Positions 16,749 through 25,581 of a stretch of DNA of 64,000 bases are shown piece by piece. The stretch covers positions 218,617-282,616 of the forward strand of contig JAHIUW010000017.1 of NCBI GenBank assembly GCA_018816865.1, written 5' to 3'. Below the pieces are notes generated by a model. It was not told the origin of the DNA and made no database searches. It saw only the letters and a list, made by a program, of their open reading frames with translations. The position numbers and the translations under genes were made by a program. Origin of the DNA: Pseudomonadota bacterium (GTDB taxonomy: Bacteria > Desulfobacterota > Desulfovibrionia > Desulfovibrionales > Desulfovibrionaceae). How positions within the stretch are numbered: the first letter of the stretch is position 1; the number at the start of each line of letters is the position of its first letter.

Positions 16749-18752
16749 ATGTTCAAAGACATGAGACTCGGTCTGAAACTGGCCCTGGGGTTTACCGTGG
16801 TCCTCGTTCTGACAGCCCTTGTGGCCGGGGTTGGCCTGAGCGGGATGAGCTCCGTGCGCGACCGCGTCGCCAAGACCAGCGAGGTCAATCTCATCGTCAA
16901 GGACATCAAGGATGCCCGCCTGCAGGAAAAGAATTTCATGCTGCGCAAGGACCAGGCTTCCATCGACGGGCAGGCCAAGTTCATTGAGTCGCTCACATCC
17001 AGGGCCAGCGAACTGAAGGCTCTGTTCAATGATCCTGCGAATAAGAATCAGATCGATCAGATCCTGGACAAGGTCAATACCTATAAAAACGCCTTTGGCC
17101 GGTACGTCAGCCTGGAAAAACAACGCACCGAGCTGCTCACCACACTGGGTACCGTTGCCAAGCAGGCCCTGGAGGAGATCGAGGCCGTTCGCGCAGGACA
17201 AAAACAGCAACTGGCTGATCTTCGCCTCCAAGCCAACGCCCCCAGGGCGGCCGTGGACGACAAACTGTCCAAGGCCGACAACGCCAACCGGATGGTCAAG
17301 CTCTTCTTGAACGCCCGCATCAAGGCCCTCTACTACATGTGGAACAACCAGGAATCCGCCTATACGGAGACCCAGGGCTTCATCAACGAAACCCTGGCCC
17401 TGGTCACCACTGAACGCGCCAAGTATCACCAGACAGAAAACATCGCCCAACTGGACAGCATCACAGCTGGTCTGCGCAAATACTCCAAAGCCATGGACGA
17501 TTATCACATGGCCGTGTTGGCCCAGGTCACAGCCAATCAAGTCATGGTCAAGTCCGCGCACGAGGCCCAGGGCGTGTGCGAAACCGCCCGCATGGATCAA
17601 GCGGCCACGATGGAGGCCGAGATCCAGAACAGTAATTTGATGATCCTCATCGGGGCGGCCATCGCGCTGATCATCGGCGTCCTCGCCGCCTGGACCATCA
17701 CCCGGGCCATCACCGGCCCCGTGCGCCAGGGCGTGGCCTTTGCCCAGGCCATTGCCGCAGGGGACCTGACCGCCACCGTGGACGTCGACCAGAAGGACGA
17801 AATCGGACAACTGGCCGAGGCCCTGAAACAGATGGTGGCCAAGCTGGCGGGGGTGGTCGGGGATGTTCAATCCGCCGGCGAGAACGTGGCCTCCGGTTCC
17901 GAAGAGCTGTCTGCCTCCTCCGAAAGCCTCTCCCAGGGGGCCACGGAGCAGGCCGCCAGTGTGGAGGAAATCTCCTCCTCCATGGAGCAGATGGCTGCCA
18001 ACATCCGCCAGAACGCCGAGAACGCCCAGACGACTGAGCGCATTGCCGTGCAGTCGGCAACGGATGCCGAATCCGGCGGCAAGGCCGTGACCGATACGGT
18101 GCGGGCCATGAAGGAGATCGCCAGCAAGATCACCATCATCGAGGAGATCGCCCGCCAGACCAACCTTCTGGCCCTGAACGCGGCCATCGAGGCCGCCCGG
18201 GCCGGCGAACACGGCAAGGGTTTTGCCGTGGTGGCCGCCGAGGTCCGCAAACTGGCCGAACGTAGCGGCAGTGCCGCCTCCGAGATCAGCGAATTGTCGA
18301 CCAACAGTGTCGGGATCGCTGAAAAGGCCGGAGAAATGCTTGTGAAGATGGTGCCGGACATCCGCAAGACCGCCGAACTGGTCCAGGAGATCGCCGCGTC
18401 CAGCAACGAGCAGAACTCAGGGGCCGAGCAGATCAACAAGGCCATCCAACAACTTGACCAAGTGGTCCAGCAAAATGCCTCGGCATCCGAAGAAATGGCC
18501 TCCACCTCCGAGGAACTCTCCAGTCAGGCCGTCCAGATGCAAGAGACCATCGGTTTCTTCAGGCTGCACAGCAGCGCCCGGGGCTCCAGCGCCCCCCGTC
18601 GTGTTGTGACGGCACATGCTGCCCCGGCCAAGAAACTGCCGTCGCCAACCGTGCTGCACCGCGAAACAGACAAACAGAGCAAGCCCGTCACTGGTGGATT
18701 GTCCCTGGACATGGGGGCCGATGCGAACGACGACGAGTTCGAACGCTTCTAG
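16749..18752 (+). CDS. Methyl-accepting chemotaxis protein
   Basis: A 667-aa transmembrane chemoreceptor. A first membrane helix ([24 protein letters not shown]) and a second near 300 ([21 protein letters not shown]) bracket a ~270-residue, mostly helical periplasmic domain, longer than a simple four-helix bundle and compatible with a HBM-type double bundle. HAMP follows ([15 protein letters not shown]), then the signalling domain with the hairpin tip [22 protein letters not shown] and [17 protein letters not shown]. The C-terminal tail is long and ends in an acidic segment (ANDDEFERF). It is 106 bp before cheW, likely one unit. The ligand is unknown. Confidence 0.93.
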   Translation: MFKDMRLGLKLALGFTVVLVLTALVAGVGLSGMSSVRDRVAKTSEVNLIVKDIKDARLQEKNFMLRKDQASIDGQAKFIESLTSRASELKALFNDPANKNQIDQILDKVNTYKNAFGRYVSLEKQRTELLTTLGTVAKQALEEIEAVRAGQKQQLADLRLQANAPRAAVDDKLSKADNANRMVKLFLNARIKALYYMWNNQESAYTETQGFINETLALVTTERAKYHQTENIAQLDSITAGLRKYSKAMDDYHMAVLAQVTANQVMVKSAHEAQGVCETARMDQAATMEAEIQNSNLMILIGAAIALIIGVLAAWTITRAITGPVRQGVAFAQAIAAGDLTATVDVDQKDEIGQLAEALKQMVAKLAGVVGDVQSAGENVASGSEELSASSESLSQGATEQAASVEEISSSMEQMAANIRQNAENAQTTERIAVQSATDAESGGKAVTDTVRAMKEIASKITIIEEIARQTNLLALNAAIEAARAGEHGKGFAVVAAEVRKLAERSGSAASEISELSTNSVGIAEKAGEMLVKMVPDIRKTAELVQEIAASSNEQNSGAEQINKAIQQLDQVVQQNASASEEMASTSEELSSQAVQMQETIGFFRLHSSARGSSAPRRVVTAHAAPAKKLPSPTVLHRETDKQSKPVTGGLSLDMGADANDDEFERF

Positions 18753-18858
18753 GCTGACAGAAAACCTCGGATGAGATACGCTGTCCGAAGGTCGCACAAT
18801 CCGACCCGGGCAATGCGCCACAGGGCGACACGCAACGACGAGACATGGAGCGCAGACC

Positions 18859-19365
18859 ATGAGCAATCAGCAAACCGACGAAACCAACCAGTACCTGACG
18901 TTCAGCCTGGACAACGAGATCTTTGCGTTGGACATCACCCAGGTGCGCGAGGTCCTTGAATTGGCCACGGTCACCCGCATCCCGCGCACCCCGGAATTCA
19001 TGCGCGGGGTCATCAACCTGCGGGGGCACGCCGTGCCGGTGGTGGACATGCGACGTAAATTCGGCATGCCCCCGGTGGAGGACACCGTGGACACCTGCAT
19101 CGTGATCACCGAGGTCAATCTGGGCGGCGAATCCGCCGTGATCGGCGCGCTGGTGGACTCCGTGCGCGAGGTCTTCGAGATGCTGCCCGAGGGCATCGAA
19201 CCCGCGCCACGCATGGGCATGTCCATCCGCACGGACTTCATCCACGGCATGGGCAAACAGAACGACAACTTTGTCATCATCTTGGACATCAACCGCATCT
19301 TCTCCTCCGAAGAACTCGCGGTGCTTTCCGCCACGGACGATCAGGAAGCCGCGGAAGCCGTCTAG
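18859..19365 (+). CDS. cheW: Chemotaxis coupling protein CheW
   Basis: A 168-aa single-domain CheW. Typical motifs are FSLDNEIFALDITQVREVLE, RIPRTPEFMRGVINLRGHAVPVVDMRRKF and the second half around VIGALVDSVREVFEM. It links chemoreceptors to CheA. No cheA lies in the window, so the pair with the upstream receptor serves a kinase encoded elsewhere. Confidence 0.93.
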   Translation: MSNQQTDETNQYLTFSLDNEIFALDITQVREVLELATVTRIPRTPEFMRGVINLRGHAVPVVDMRRKFGMPPVEDTVDTCIVITEVNLGGESAVIGALVDSVREVFEMLPEGIEPAPRMGMSIRTDFIHGMGKQNDNFVIILDINRIFSSEELAVLSATDDQEAAEAV

Positions 19366-19387
19366 GTCTCACCCTCACCCCACAAAA

Positions 19388-19412
19388 AAGGGCGGCCCTC
19401 AGGGCCGCCCTT
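19388..19412 (+). terminator. Terminator after cheW
   Basis: A perfect 11-bp stem (AAGGGCGGCCC) with a 3-nt loop followed by TTCATTTTC. The A-rich left flank may also let it serve the convergent gene. Confidence 0.8.
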
Positions 19413-19436
19413 CATTTTCACAACCCTCTTTCAAGG

Positions 19437-19739
19437 CTAGCATTCATAATCCGTGGCACGCCGTTCGGCGGCCACGGCCTTGATGAAGGCCACGCACTTC
19501 TGATGCTCGGGATGGGCCTGATAGGCATCCATCTCGGCAAGATTATTAAACTCGCTGTACAGACAGACGTCGCAGCAGGTCTCGGACGCAACCACGTTGA
19601 TCCCCACTTCCAGCTTCAGCACGCCGGGCACCTTAGCAGGCAGGGCTTCCAGAATCTCTTTCATCTTCTTGGCGTTCTCGGCCTTGGTTCCACCTTCGGC
19701 CTCGTCCTTCAAGCGCCACATGACGATATGCTTGAGCAT
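19437..19739 (-). CDS. Dabb (stress-responsive alpha-beta barrel) domain protein
   Basis: A 100-aa protein that begins MLKHIVMWRLKDEAEG, the signature start of the Dabb family, and ends with YQAHPEHQKCVAFIKAVAAERRATDYE, the usual last helix. These proteins form small dimeric ferredoxin-like barrels; their function is mostly unknown. It carries two adjacent Cys (ETCCDVC), which is unusual. It lies 19 bp after the thioesterase gene, in one operon. Confidence 0.88.
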   Translation of the reverse strand: MLKHIVMWRLKDEAEGGTKAENAKKMKEILEALPAKVPGVLKLEVGINVVASETCCDVCLYSEFNNLAEMDAYQAHPEHQKCVAFIKAVAAERRATDYEC

Positions 19740-19758
19740 CTATCCCTCTCCTCTCAGT

Positions 19759-20274
19759 TCAGATTCCATCGGATTTGCATTCACTCCCCCCCTCCTGGGA
19801 ACAGCGCTCGCGAGCCTTTTCAGCCATACGCGCCTTGCGGCGGTCCTTGGCTTCGCGCCAGCGACGCTTCTCGCCCTCGGTTTCCAGGATCAGCGGAGCT
19901 ATGGGCGTGGGCCGTCCATTCTCGCCCAGAGCCACAAATGTCAGATACGCTGAATTGGTGTAGCGGACTTCGCCGGTGAACAGATTCTCGGCCTCCACGC
20001 GTACGCCGACCTCCATGGATGTCGTGCCCACATAATTCAGGCAGGCCTTGAAGGTCACCAACTCTCCCACATAGACAGGGGCCAAAAAATCCATGCGGTC
20101 CAGGGAGGCCGTGACCACATTGCCCCGGGCGTGGCGCATGGCCACGGTGCCTGCCGCCGTATCGATATACTTAAGAATCACGCCGCCGTGCACGTTGCCC
20201 GCGGGGTTGGCGTCTTGGGGCAGCACCCGCTGCGAGAGGGTGATGCACGATTCCTTGCTGGTCTTACCCTTCAT
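19759..20274 (-). CDS. Acyl-CoA thioesterase, hotdog fold (YciA/BFIT type)
   Basis: A 171-aa protein. The hotdog core is clear: LPQDANPAGNVHGGVILKYIDTAAGTVAMRHARG (active-site Asn/Asp region) and SLDRMDFLAPVYVGELVTFKA. It would hydrolyse acyl-CoA to free acid and CoA. The last ~35 residues form a Lys/Arg-rich helix (EGEKRRWREAKDRRKARMAEKARERC) seen in many such thioesterases. The start at 20274 follows AGGAGGG. Confidence 0.9.
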   Translation of the reverse strand: MKGKTSKESCITLSQRVLPQDANPAGNVHGGVILKYIDTAAGTVAMRHARGNVVTASLDRMDFLAPVYVGELVTFKACLNYVGTTSMEVGVRVEAENLFTGEVRYTNSAYLTFVALGENGRPTPIAPLILETEGEKRRWREAKDRRKARMAEKARERCSQEGGSECKSDGI

Positions 20275-20350
20275 GGCCGGCCCTCCTGGGGGTTCAGTTC
20301 GTCCGCCATCCCCGCACCCAAACAATCACACGCAGTCTGCCGCCGGGAAA

Positions 20351-21367
20351 CTATCTGACGTAGAGCACGGAGCGGCTGACCGCATCGACGCGCATGGTGC
20401 CGGTCAGCACCATGACCTGTTCAAGCTCCCGTTTCAACTGCCGGGCACACTCCTCCACGCCCTTGCGGCCGCTGCCCAGAGCGGCGATGGCAAATGGTCG
20501 CCCAATCATAACGGCATCCGCACCCAGCGCAAGCATCTTCAGTATGTCCGCGCCGCTGCGCACCCCGCCTGCGGCCAGGATACGCACCTGGCCTTTCACC
20601 GCCTCGGCGATCCAAGGCAACACCTCGGCCACTCCGGGGGTATGTTCCAGGACCCGCCCCCCATAGTTGGAGACCACGATGGCGTCAGCCCCGGCATCCA
20701 CGGCAATGCAGGCCTCATCCGGGGTCATGATGCCCTTGACCACGCATCTGAGCGGCGTGTGGCGGATAATCCGCGCCAGCCTGGCAGGAGACGCAGGTGC
20801 CACCGACCGCCCCTGTTGCTGCAGTTCGACCAGTCCCACCGCGTCCACATCCAGGCCCACGGCAGCCACGCCCAGGGCCTCGGCCCGGTCTATCTTGCGG
20901 AACAATTCCGTCTCGTTCCAGGGTTTGAGGAACGGAATGCCCCGGCCCCCAACCTTGCGTAGGGTCTGGAACCCGGCCTCGCAGATGAACTCCTGCCCTC
21001 CGTCGGCGGTGCAGCCAGCAATGCCGCTATTCAGCGCGCCGTCGAGCATGTCCTTGAGGAAGGTCTCCTCGGAGATCTGGGCGCCCATGCTGGAAGACAC
21101 GTCCCCAAGGGGTGCAATCAGCACCGGAAACGCCAGATCCATACCCAACAGGTTCATCCGGGTCTCGGGCTGTGTCACGCCATGCAGCACACGCATGTTC
21201 AGGCGACAGGCATCCAGGGCCTGGATATTGGCCGAAAAAGAACGGCCCGTTCCCAGACCGCCCATGCCCGGGGCCTCGCCCACACAGGGCATGGCACCAC
21301 AGGTCGGACAGACGTGGCACAATCCCTGAAAGGATTCCCTGGCTTTCTGATAGCTGTTGTCGGTCAT
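20351..21367 (-). CDS. FMN-dependent alpha-hydroxy-acid dehydrogenase with Cys-rich N-terminus
   Basis: A ~338-aa TIM-barrel flavoprotein of the lactate/glycolate oxidase family. FMN phosphate-binding motifs are VVKGIMTPDEACIAVDAGADAIVVSNYGGRVLEH and ILAAGGVRSGADILKMLALGADAVMIGRP. It would oxidise a 2-hydroxy acid such as lactate. The N-terminus has CHVCPTCGAMPC, four closely spaced cysteines not present in classical members and suited to a metal or Fe-S centre. It lies 144 bp downstream of the lutA-lutB fusion gene on the same strand and may extend the lactate set. ATG at 21367 is chosen although its ribosome site is weak. Confidence 0.78.
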   Translation of the reverse strand: MTDNSYQKARESFQGLCHVCPTCGAMPCVGEAPGMGGLGTGRSFSANIQALDACRLNMRVLHGVTQPETRMNLLGMDLAFPVLIAPLGDVSSSMGAQISEETFLKDMLDGALNSGIAGCTADGGQEFICEAGFQTLRKVGGRGIPFLKPWNETELFRKIDRAEALGVAAVGLDVDAVGLVELQQQGRSVAPASPARLARIIRHTPLRCVVKGIMTPDEACIAVDAGADAIVVSNYGGRVLEHTPGVAEVLPWIAEAVKGQVRILAAGGVRSGADILKMLALGADAVMIGRPFAIAALGSGRKGVEECARQLKRELEQVMVLTGTMRVDAVSRSVLYVR

Positions 21368-21511
21368 GCTTGCGCCCCGGTTGCCCCCGAATCGGTGTCC
21401 GCCCGGCCCGCCGCACCCGAGGGGGGACAAGGGCGTCGGCAGGCGGACGGACCGAACCGGAGGTCCTGTATGAGCTGGCAGGGGGACGCAGGCGCCCCCC
21501 TCACCTGATCA

Positions 21512-23671
21512 CTATTTTATCTGATCGGCCAGGGCCTCGGCGATATGGCGCACCTTGAGCCCGTCACCCCGGACCTCGGCACCACCGCGCAGCTGCATCA
21601 CGCAGCCGGGGCAGTCGGTGACCAGTTGCTGGGCACCGGTATTGGCGGCGTTGTTCAGCTTCTTGTCCAACAATTCCTTGGACTCCTCGGGGAACTTCAG
21701 GGAGAAGGTCCCGCCGAACCCGCAGCACACATCCTCCTCGACGGACGGGATGTATTCCAGGCCGGACTCCACCAGCAACTGACGGGGGGCCTCGGTCACA
21801 TCCAGGCCCCGGCAGAGGTGGCACGGGGCATGATAGGTGGTCTTGGTGTGGACATTCAGCTCCTTGAAGTCCTCCTTGCGCAGGCCCAGCACATCGTAGA
21901 CGAAGGAGCTGAAGTCGATGACCTTGTCGGCAAAGCGGCGCGCCGCGTCGGCCATGCGGGGGTCGTCGCCCAGGATCTTGGGATAGGTATGCTTCAGGTG
22001 CGAGGCGCACGAGGCGCACAGAGTCACGATGTAGTCGAACTTTCCAGGGTCGATGGCCTTGACGTTCTGCTCGGCCACGTCGCGGGCCGGGCCGGTCTCG
22101 CCCATCATTGTCAGCGGCAGGCCGCAACAGGACTGGCCCATGGGGTAGTCCATAGCCGCGCCGTGCCCGGACATGACCTTGACTCCGGCCATCATCTGCT
22201 CGGGATACACGAAGTCATTCACGCAGCCCGAGAACAGGGCCACGCGGTACTTGGCGTTCTCCACCACGGGTTTGATCTTGTCCCACTCGTCGCGGAAGGC
22301 CTTGTCGGCCACCACGGGCAGGGCGCGAAAGTCCTGGTCCTTGCCGAAGATCATGGGCAAGTGACGGATGTAGCCGGTATTGCCCCTCTTGATGGGCATC
22401 TGGCCCCATTTGGCGGTCTTGAGCAGGGTGTGGAAAAGCTTGCGGTTCTTCATGACCTTGCCGAGCAGCACGCTGGGCAGGGCATGGCCCTCCTCGTCCT
22501 GGATGCGGGCGTGGACTTCCTTGATCAGCCGGGGCAGGTCAATGCCCGCAGCGCAGACGCTCTTACACGCGCCGCAGTTGATGCAGTTCTGGACCAGGTT
22601 CTTGGCCTTGTCGCGGCCATGGAAGAAGTAGGTCAAAAGCAGGCCGATGGCCCCGATGTAGATATGGCCCATCTTGTGCCCGCCCACCAGCCTGTAGACC
22701 GGGCAGACGTTGGCGCAGGCGCCGCAGCGCACACAGCGCAGGATCTGGCTGAAGTCCTTGTCCTGGGACATGGCCAGACGACCGTTGTCCAGGAAGATGA
22801 TGTGCGAGACCTTCTTGCCCTCGGGACCGGGGGCGCATTCGTTGGCCCCGGTGATCCAGGTCACATACGAGGTGATGGCCTGGCCCGTGGCGTTGCGCGG
22901 CAGGGCCTTGATGATGCGCAGAGCGTCGTGCAGCGTGGGGGTCAGCTTCTCCAGACCGCACAGAGCCACATGCACCCGCGGCAGGGTCGTCACCAGGCGG
23001 GCGTTGCCCTCGTTGGTGATCAGCCCGATGCCGCCGGTCTCGACCACGGCGAAGTTAGCGCCGGTGATGCCCATGTCGGCCTGGACATACTCGACGCGCA
23101 GTTCACGCCGGGCGACCTTGACCAGCTTGTCGATGTCCACTTCCTGCTTCTTGCCGGTGACATCGGTGAACAGATCGGCCACCTGATAGCGGGACAGATG
23201 GATGGCGGGCATGACCATGTGCGACGGGCCCTCATGGCGCAATTGGATGATCCACTCACCCAGATCGGTCTCCACCACCTCCAGGCCATCGGCCTCCAGG
23301 TGGTGGTTGAGCAGCGTCTCCTCGGCGGTCATGGACTTGGACTTGACGATCTTCTTGCAGTTCTCCTCACGGGCGATGCGCGCGATCATCTCGTTGGCCT
23401 CGGCAGCGGTCTTGGCCATGTGCACCTTGACCCCGGCCTTTTCCGCATTGATCTTGAACTCCTCGTAAAGCTCGAGCAGGCGGGGGATACTCTGGTCCTT
23501 GGCGGCGGCGATCTCGGCAATCAACTCACGCTCGTCCATGCCCGCAAAGGCGTTGACGCGATTGGTGCGGTAGGCCACGGCAAAGGCATCCATGGCCTTA
23601 CGCAGAAACTCGTCGTTCAGGGCCTCGTGGCAAGTCGCTCGGTATTCCTGAAGATTTTTAGAATCTTGCAT
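21512..23671 (-). CDS. L-lactate dehydrogenase iron-sulfur subunit, LutB-LutA (LldF-LldE) fusion
   Basis: A 719-aa protein with two normally separate parts. Residues 1-~300 form a LUD domain; ~300-400 carry two 4Fe-4S motifs (CVRCGACANVCP and CINCGACKSVCAAG), as in LutB. The rest is LutA-like, with two CCG cysteine-rich repeats (SGCVNDF, CCGLPL, CASCASHL; APCHLCRG, CCGFGGTF, CPGCVMQ). With LutC it forms the L-lactate oxidising complex that makes pyruvate. The arrangement matches the fused LldEF protein known from Desulfovibrio vulgaris. It is the last gene of the lactate operon, 2 bp after lutC. Confidence 0.9.
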   Translation of the reverse strand: MQDSKNLQEYRATCHEALNDEFLRKAMDAFAVAYRTNRVNAFAGMDERELIAEIAAAKDQSIPRLLELYEEFKINAEKAGVKVHMAKTAAEANEMIARIAREENCKKIVKSKSMTAEETLLNHHLEADGLEVVETDLGEWIIQLRHEGPSHMVMPAIHLSRYQVADLFTDVTGKKQEVDIDKLVKVARRELRVEYVQADMGITGANFAVVETGGIGLITNEGNARLVTTLPRVHVALCGLEKLTPTLHDALRIIKALPRNATGQAITSYVTWITGANECAPGPEGKKVSHIIFLDNGRLAMSQDKDFSQILRCVRCGACANVCPVYRLVGGHKMGHIYIGAIGLLLTYFFHGRDKAKNLVQNCINCGACKSVCAAGIDLPRLIKEVHARIQDEEGHALPSVLLGKVMKNRKLFHTLLKTAKWGQMPIKRGNTGYIRHLPMIFGKDQDFRALPVVADKAFRDEWDKIKPVVENAKYRVALFSGCVNDFVYPEQMMAGVKVMSGHGAAMDYPMGQSCCGLPLTMMGETGPARDVAEQNVKAIDPGKFDYIVTLCASCASHLKHTYPKILGDDPRMADAARRFADKVIDFSSFVYDVLGLRKEDFKELNVHTKTTYHAPCHLCRGLDVTEAPRQLLVESGLEYIPSVEEDVCCGFGGTFSLKFPEESKELLDKKLNNAANTGAQQLVTDCPGCVMQLRGGAEVRGDGLKVRHIAEALADQIK

Positions 23672-23673
23672 GG

Positions 23674-24303
23674 CTATTTGTCCTCCCAGAGCAGGATATG
23701 CAGTTCCAGCGGTCCATGAACGCCCAGGGCCAGCACCCGTTCGATGTCGGCGGTGCGGGAAGCCCCGGTGATGAACGCCAGGTAGTTGGGCGTCTTTTTC
23801 ATGAACGCCAGGACCTCGGTCTCGGCGTCATAAGAGGTCGCACGCAATTTTGATTTGGGCAGCACGGCCACATGCGTCTCGGCCACCATGGTGGCCAGGC
23901 GCACGTCCTCGCTGTCGGAATTCAGGACCAGGGTGCCTGTCTCGGCAATGCCCAGGTCGCAGAGGGTGAAGCCAATGTCGATCCCGGCGAGGTATTTGCG
24001 CAGGCCAGCGTCGATGAGCTCGAAGCCCTTGCCATCGGAGACCTTCTTCAGGGCATTGTACTGTTGTGTCTTCATGCCCGGAGCGGCGATGATCTTGGCC
24101 GTTTTCTCGTCGCAGAGCTGCTCCGAGGATTCGGAGAGATTCAGTTCGCAGCCGGAAACCAGCAACTGGCACATTTCCTTCTTGTCGCACAGATCCACGG
24201 TGTATTCGTAGGCCTCTTGCAAGGTCTTGACCTCGGAGACAACCGCTGAGACGAGCTTGGCCTTAGCGGTGAAGGTCTCCACCATTTGTTTGGTCACTGT
24301 CAT
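23674..24303 (-). CDS. lutC: L-lactate utilisation protein LutC (LldG)
   Basis: A 209-aa LUD-domain protein, the small subunit of the LutABC complex. Typical segments are DIGFTLCDLGIAETGTLVLNSDSEDVRLATMVAETHVAV and FITGASRTADIERVLALGVHGPLELHILL near the C-terminus. It shares its LUD fold with the first part of the fused LutB-LutA encoded 2 bp downstream. A hairpin separates it from ackA. Confidence 0.9.
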   Translation of the reverse strand: MTVTKQMVETFTAKAKLVSAVVSEVKTLQEAYEYTVDLCDKKEMCQLLVSGCELNLSESSEQLCDEKTAKIIAAPGMKTQQYNALKKVSDGKGFELIDAGLRKYLAGIDIGFTLCDLGIAETGTLVLNSDSEDVRLATMVAETHVAVLPKSKLRATSYDAETEVLAFMKKTPNYLAFITGASRTADIERVLALGVHGPLELHILLWEDK

Positions 24304-24328
24304 TAGTCTACTCCCTCTGGGGTAAAAT

Positions 24329-24360
24329 CCCCTGCGGCCCTGTCCCTAAGGCCGCAGGGG
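24329..24360 (-). terminator. Hairpin between ackA and lutC
   Basis: A perfect 11-bp stem (CCCCTGCGGCC and complement) with a 10-nt loop, flanked on both sides by GGTAAAA. In the transcription direction ATTTTACCCC follows. It probably attenuates or protects the mRNA end rather than ending the operon. Confidence 0.55.
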
Positions 24361-24374
24361 GGTAAAAACAAATA

Positions 24375-25580
24375 CTAGCCGACGAGTGCCACGGTCTCCC
24401 GTGCGATCTCCAATTCCTCATTGGTGCGCACGACGAGCACCTCGACCTTGCTTTCGGGGGCGCTGATGCGCGACCATTCGCCCGGACGCACGGCGTTGGC
24501 TGCCTCGTCCAGAACAAGGCCCATGGGCTCCAGTCCCCGCACGGACTCCAGACGCACGACGTCGTCATTCTCGCCGATGCCGGCGGTGAAGACGATGGCG
24601 TCCACGCGCCCCAGCTCGGCCCAATAGGCGCCGATGTACTGACGTACGCGATGGCAGGCCATGTCCAGGGCCAGCTTGGCGCGTGCGTCGCCCTTGGCGA
24701 TGGCCGCATGGATGTCGCGCATGTCGCTCATGCCGCAGATGCCCACCAGGCCGGAGCGCTTGGTCAGCATCTCGTCGATTTCCTGGATGGTCATGCCCTT
24801 CTTCTCGGCGATGTATTTCAGCACCGAAGGGTCCACGTTGCCCGAGCGGGTGCCCATGATCACGCCCGCCAGGGGGGTCATGCCCATGGAGGTGTCGATG
24901 CACTTGCCGCCCTGGATGGCCGCGACGGATGAGCCATTGCCCAGGTGCACGGTGATGATGTTCAGGTCCTCGGCAGGCCTGCCCAGCAGTTCGGCGGTGC
25001 GCCGGGCCACGTATTTGTGGGAGGTGCCGTGGAAGCCGTAGCGGCGCACGTGCAGCTCCTCGTAGATCTCATAGGGGATGGCGTACTGGTAGGCCTTGGC
25101 CGGGATGGTCTGGTGGAAGGCGGTGTCGAACACGGCCACATGCCCGCAGTCCTTGAAGATGGACTGGGCCACCTCGATGCCCGTCAGGTGGGCTGGATTG
25201 TGCAAAGGCGCCAAGTCAGAGACCTCCTTGATGCCCTCGATCACGGTCGCGTCGATGAGCACCGGGGCCGTGAACTTCTCGCCGCCGTGCACCACGCGAT
25301 GGCCCACGCCGTCGACCTCCGAGGCGTCGGTGATCACGCCATGCTCGGGGTGCGTCAGGGCCGCAACCGCCAGATGCATTCCAACGGCGTGGTCAGGAAT
25401 CGACTGCTCAATGACGATCTTCAGTGCGGCGTCGGTATCAGGGTGTTTCTTATGTGTCAGCATGCCCTGTTCCAGCCCAATGCATTCAATCACGCCGGAG
25501 GCCAGCGCCGAATTGCTGTCCATGTCCAGCAGCTGGTACTTGATGGACGAACTGCCGGAATTGATGACCAGAATCTTCAT
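24375..25580 (-). CDS. ackA: Acetate kinase
   Basis: A 401-aa ASKHA-fold kinase. MKILVINSGSSSIKYQLL at the N-terminus, VGHRVVHGG near 90, AFDTAFH-like VAVFDTAFHQTIP near 145, YGFHGTSHKYVA near 175 and VFTAGIGEND near 320 are all intact. It makes acetate and ATP from acetyl phosphate, the substrate-level ATP step of lactate oxidation. It starts 1 bp after pta. Confidence 0.96.
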   Translation of the reverse strand: MKILVINSGSSSIKYQLLDMDSNSALASGVIECIGLEQGMLTHKKHPDTDAALKIVIEQSIPDHAVGMHLAVAALTHPEHGVITDASEVDGVGHRVVHGGEKFTAPVLIDATVIEGIKEVSDLAPLHNPAHLTGIEVAQSIFKDCGHVAVFDTAFHQTIPAKAYQYAIPYEIYEELHVRRYGFHGTSHKYVARRTAELLGRPAEDLNIITVHLGNGSSVAAIQGGKCIDTSMGMTPLAGVIMGTRSGNVDPSVLKYIAEKKGMTIQEIDEMLTKRSGLVGICGMSDMRDIHAAIAKGDARAKLALDMACHRVRQYIGAYWAELGRVDAIVFTAGIGENDDVVRLESVRGLEPMGLVLDEAANAVRPGEWSRISAPESKVEVLVVRTNEELEIARETVALVG

Positions 25581-25581
25581 G

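Noticed and set aside
21545..23719. A 724-codon open frame on the plus strand
   Set aside because: It mirrors the LutA-LutB fusion gene and shows His/Gly/Val-rich low-complexity composition typical of an antisense frame. The same holds for 25096-27522, 30574-32430, 32718-34556 and 34941-36458.
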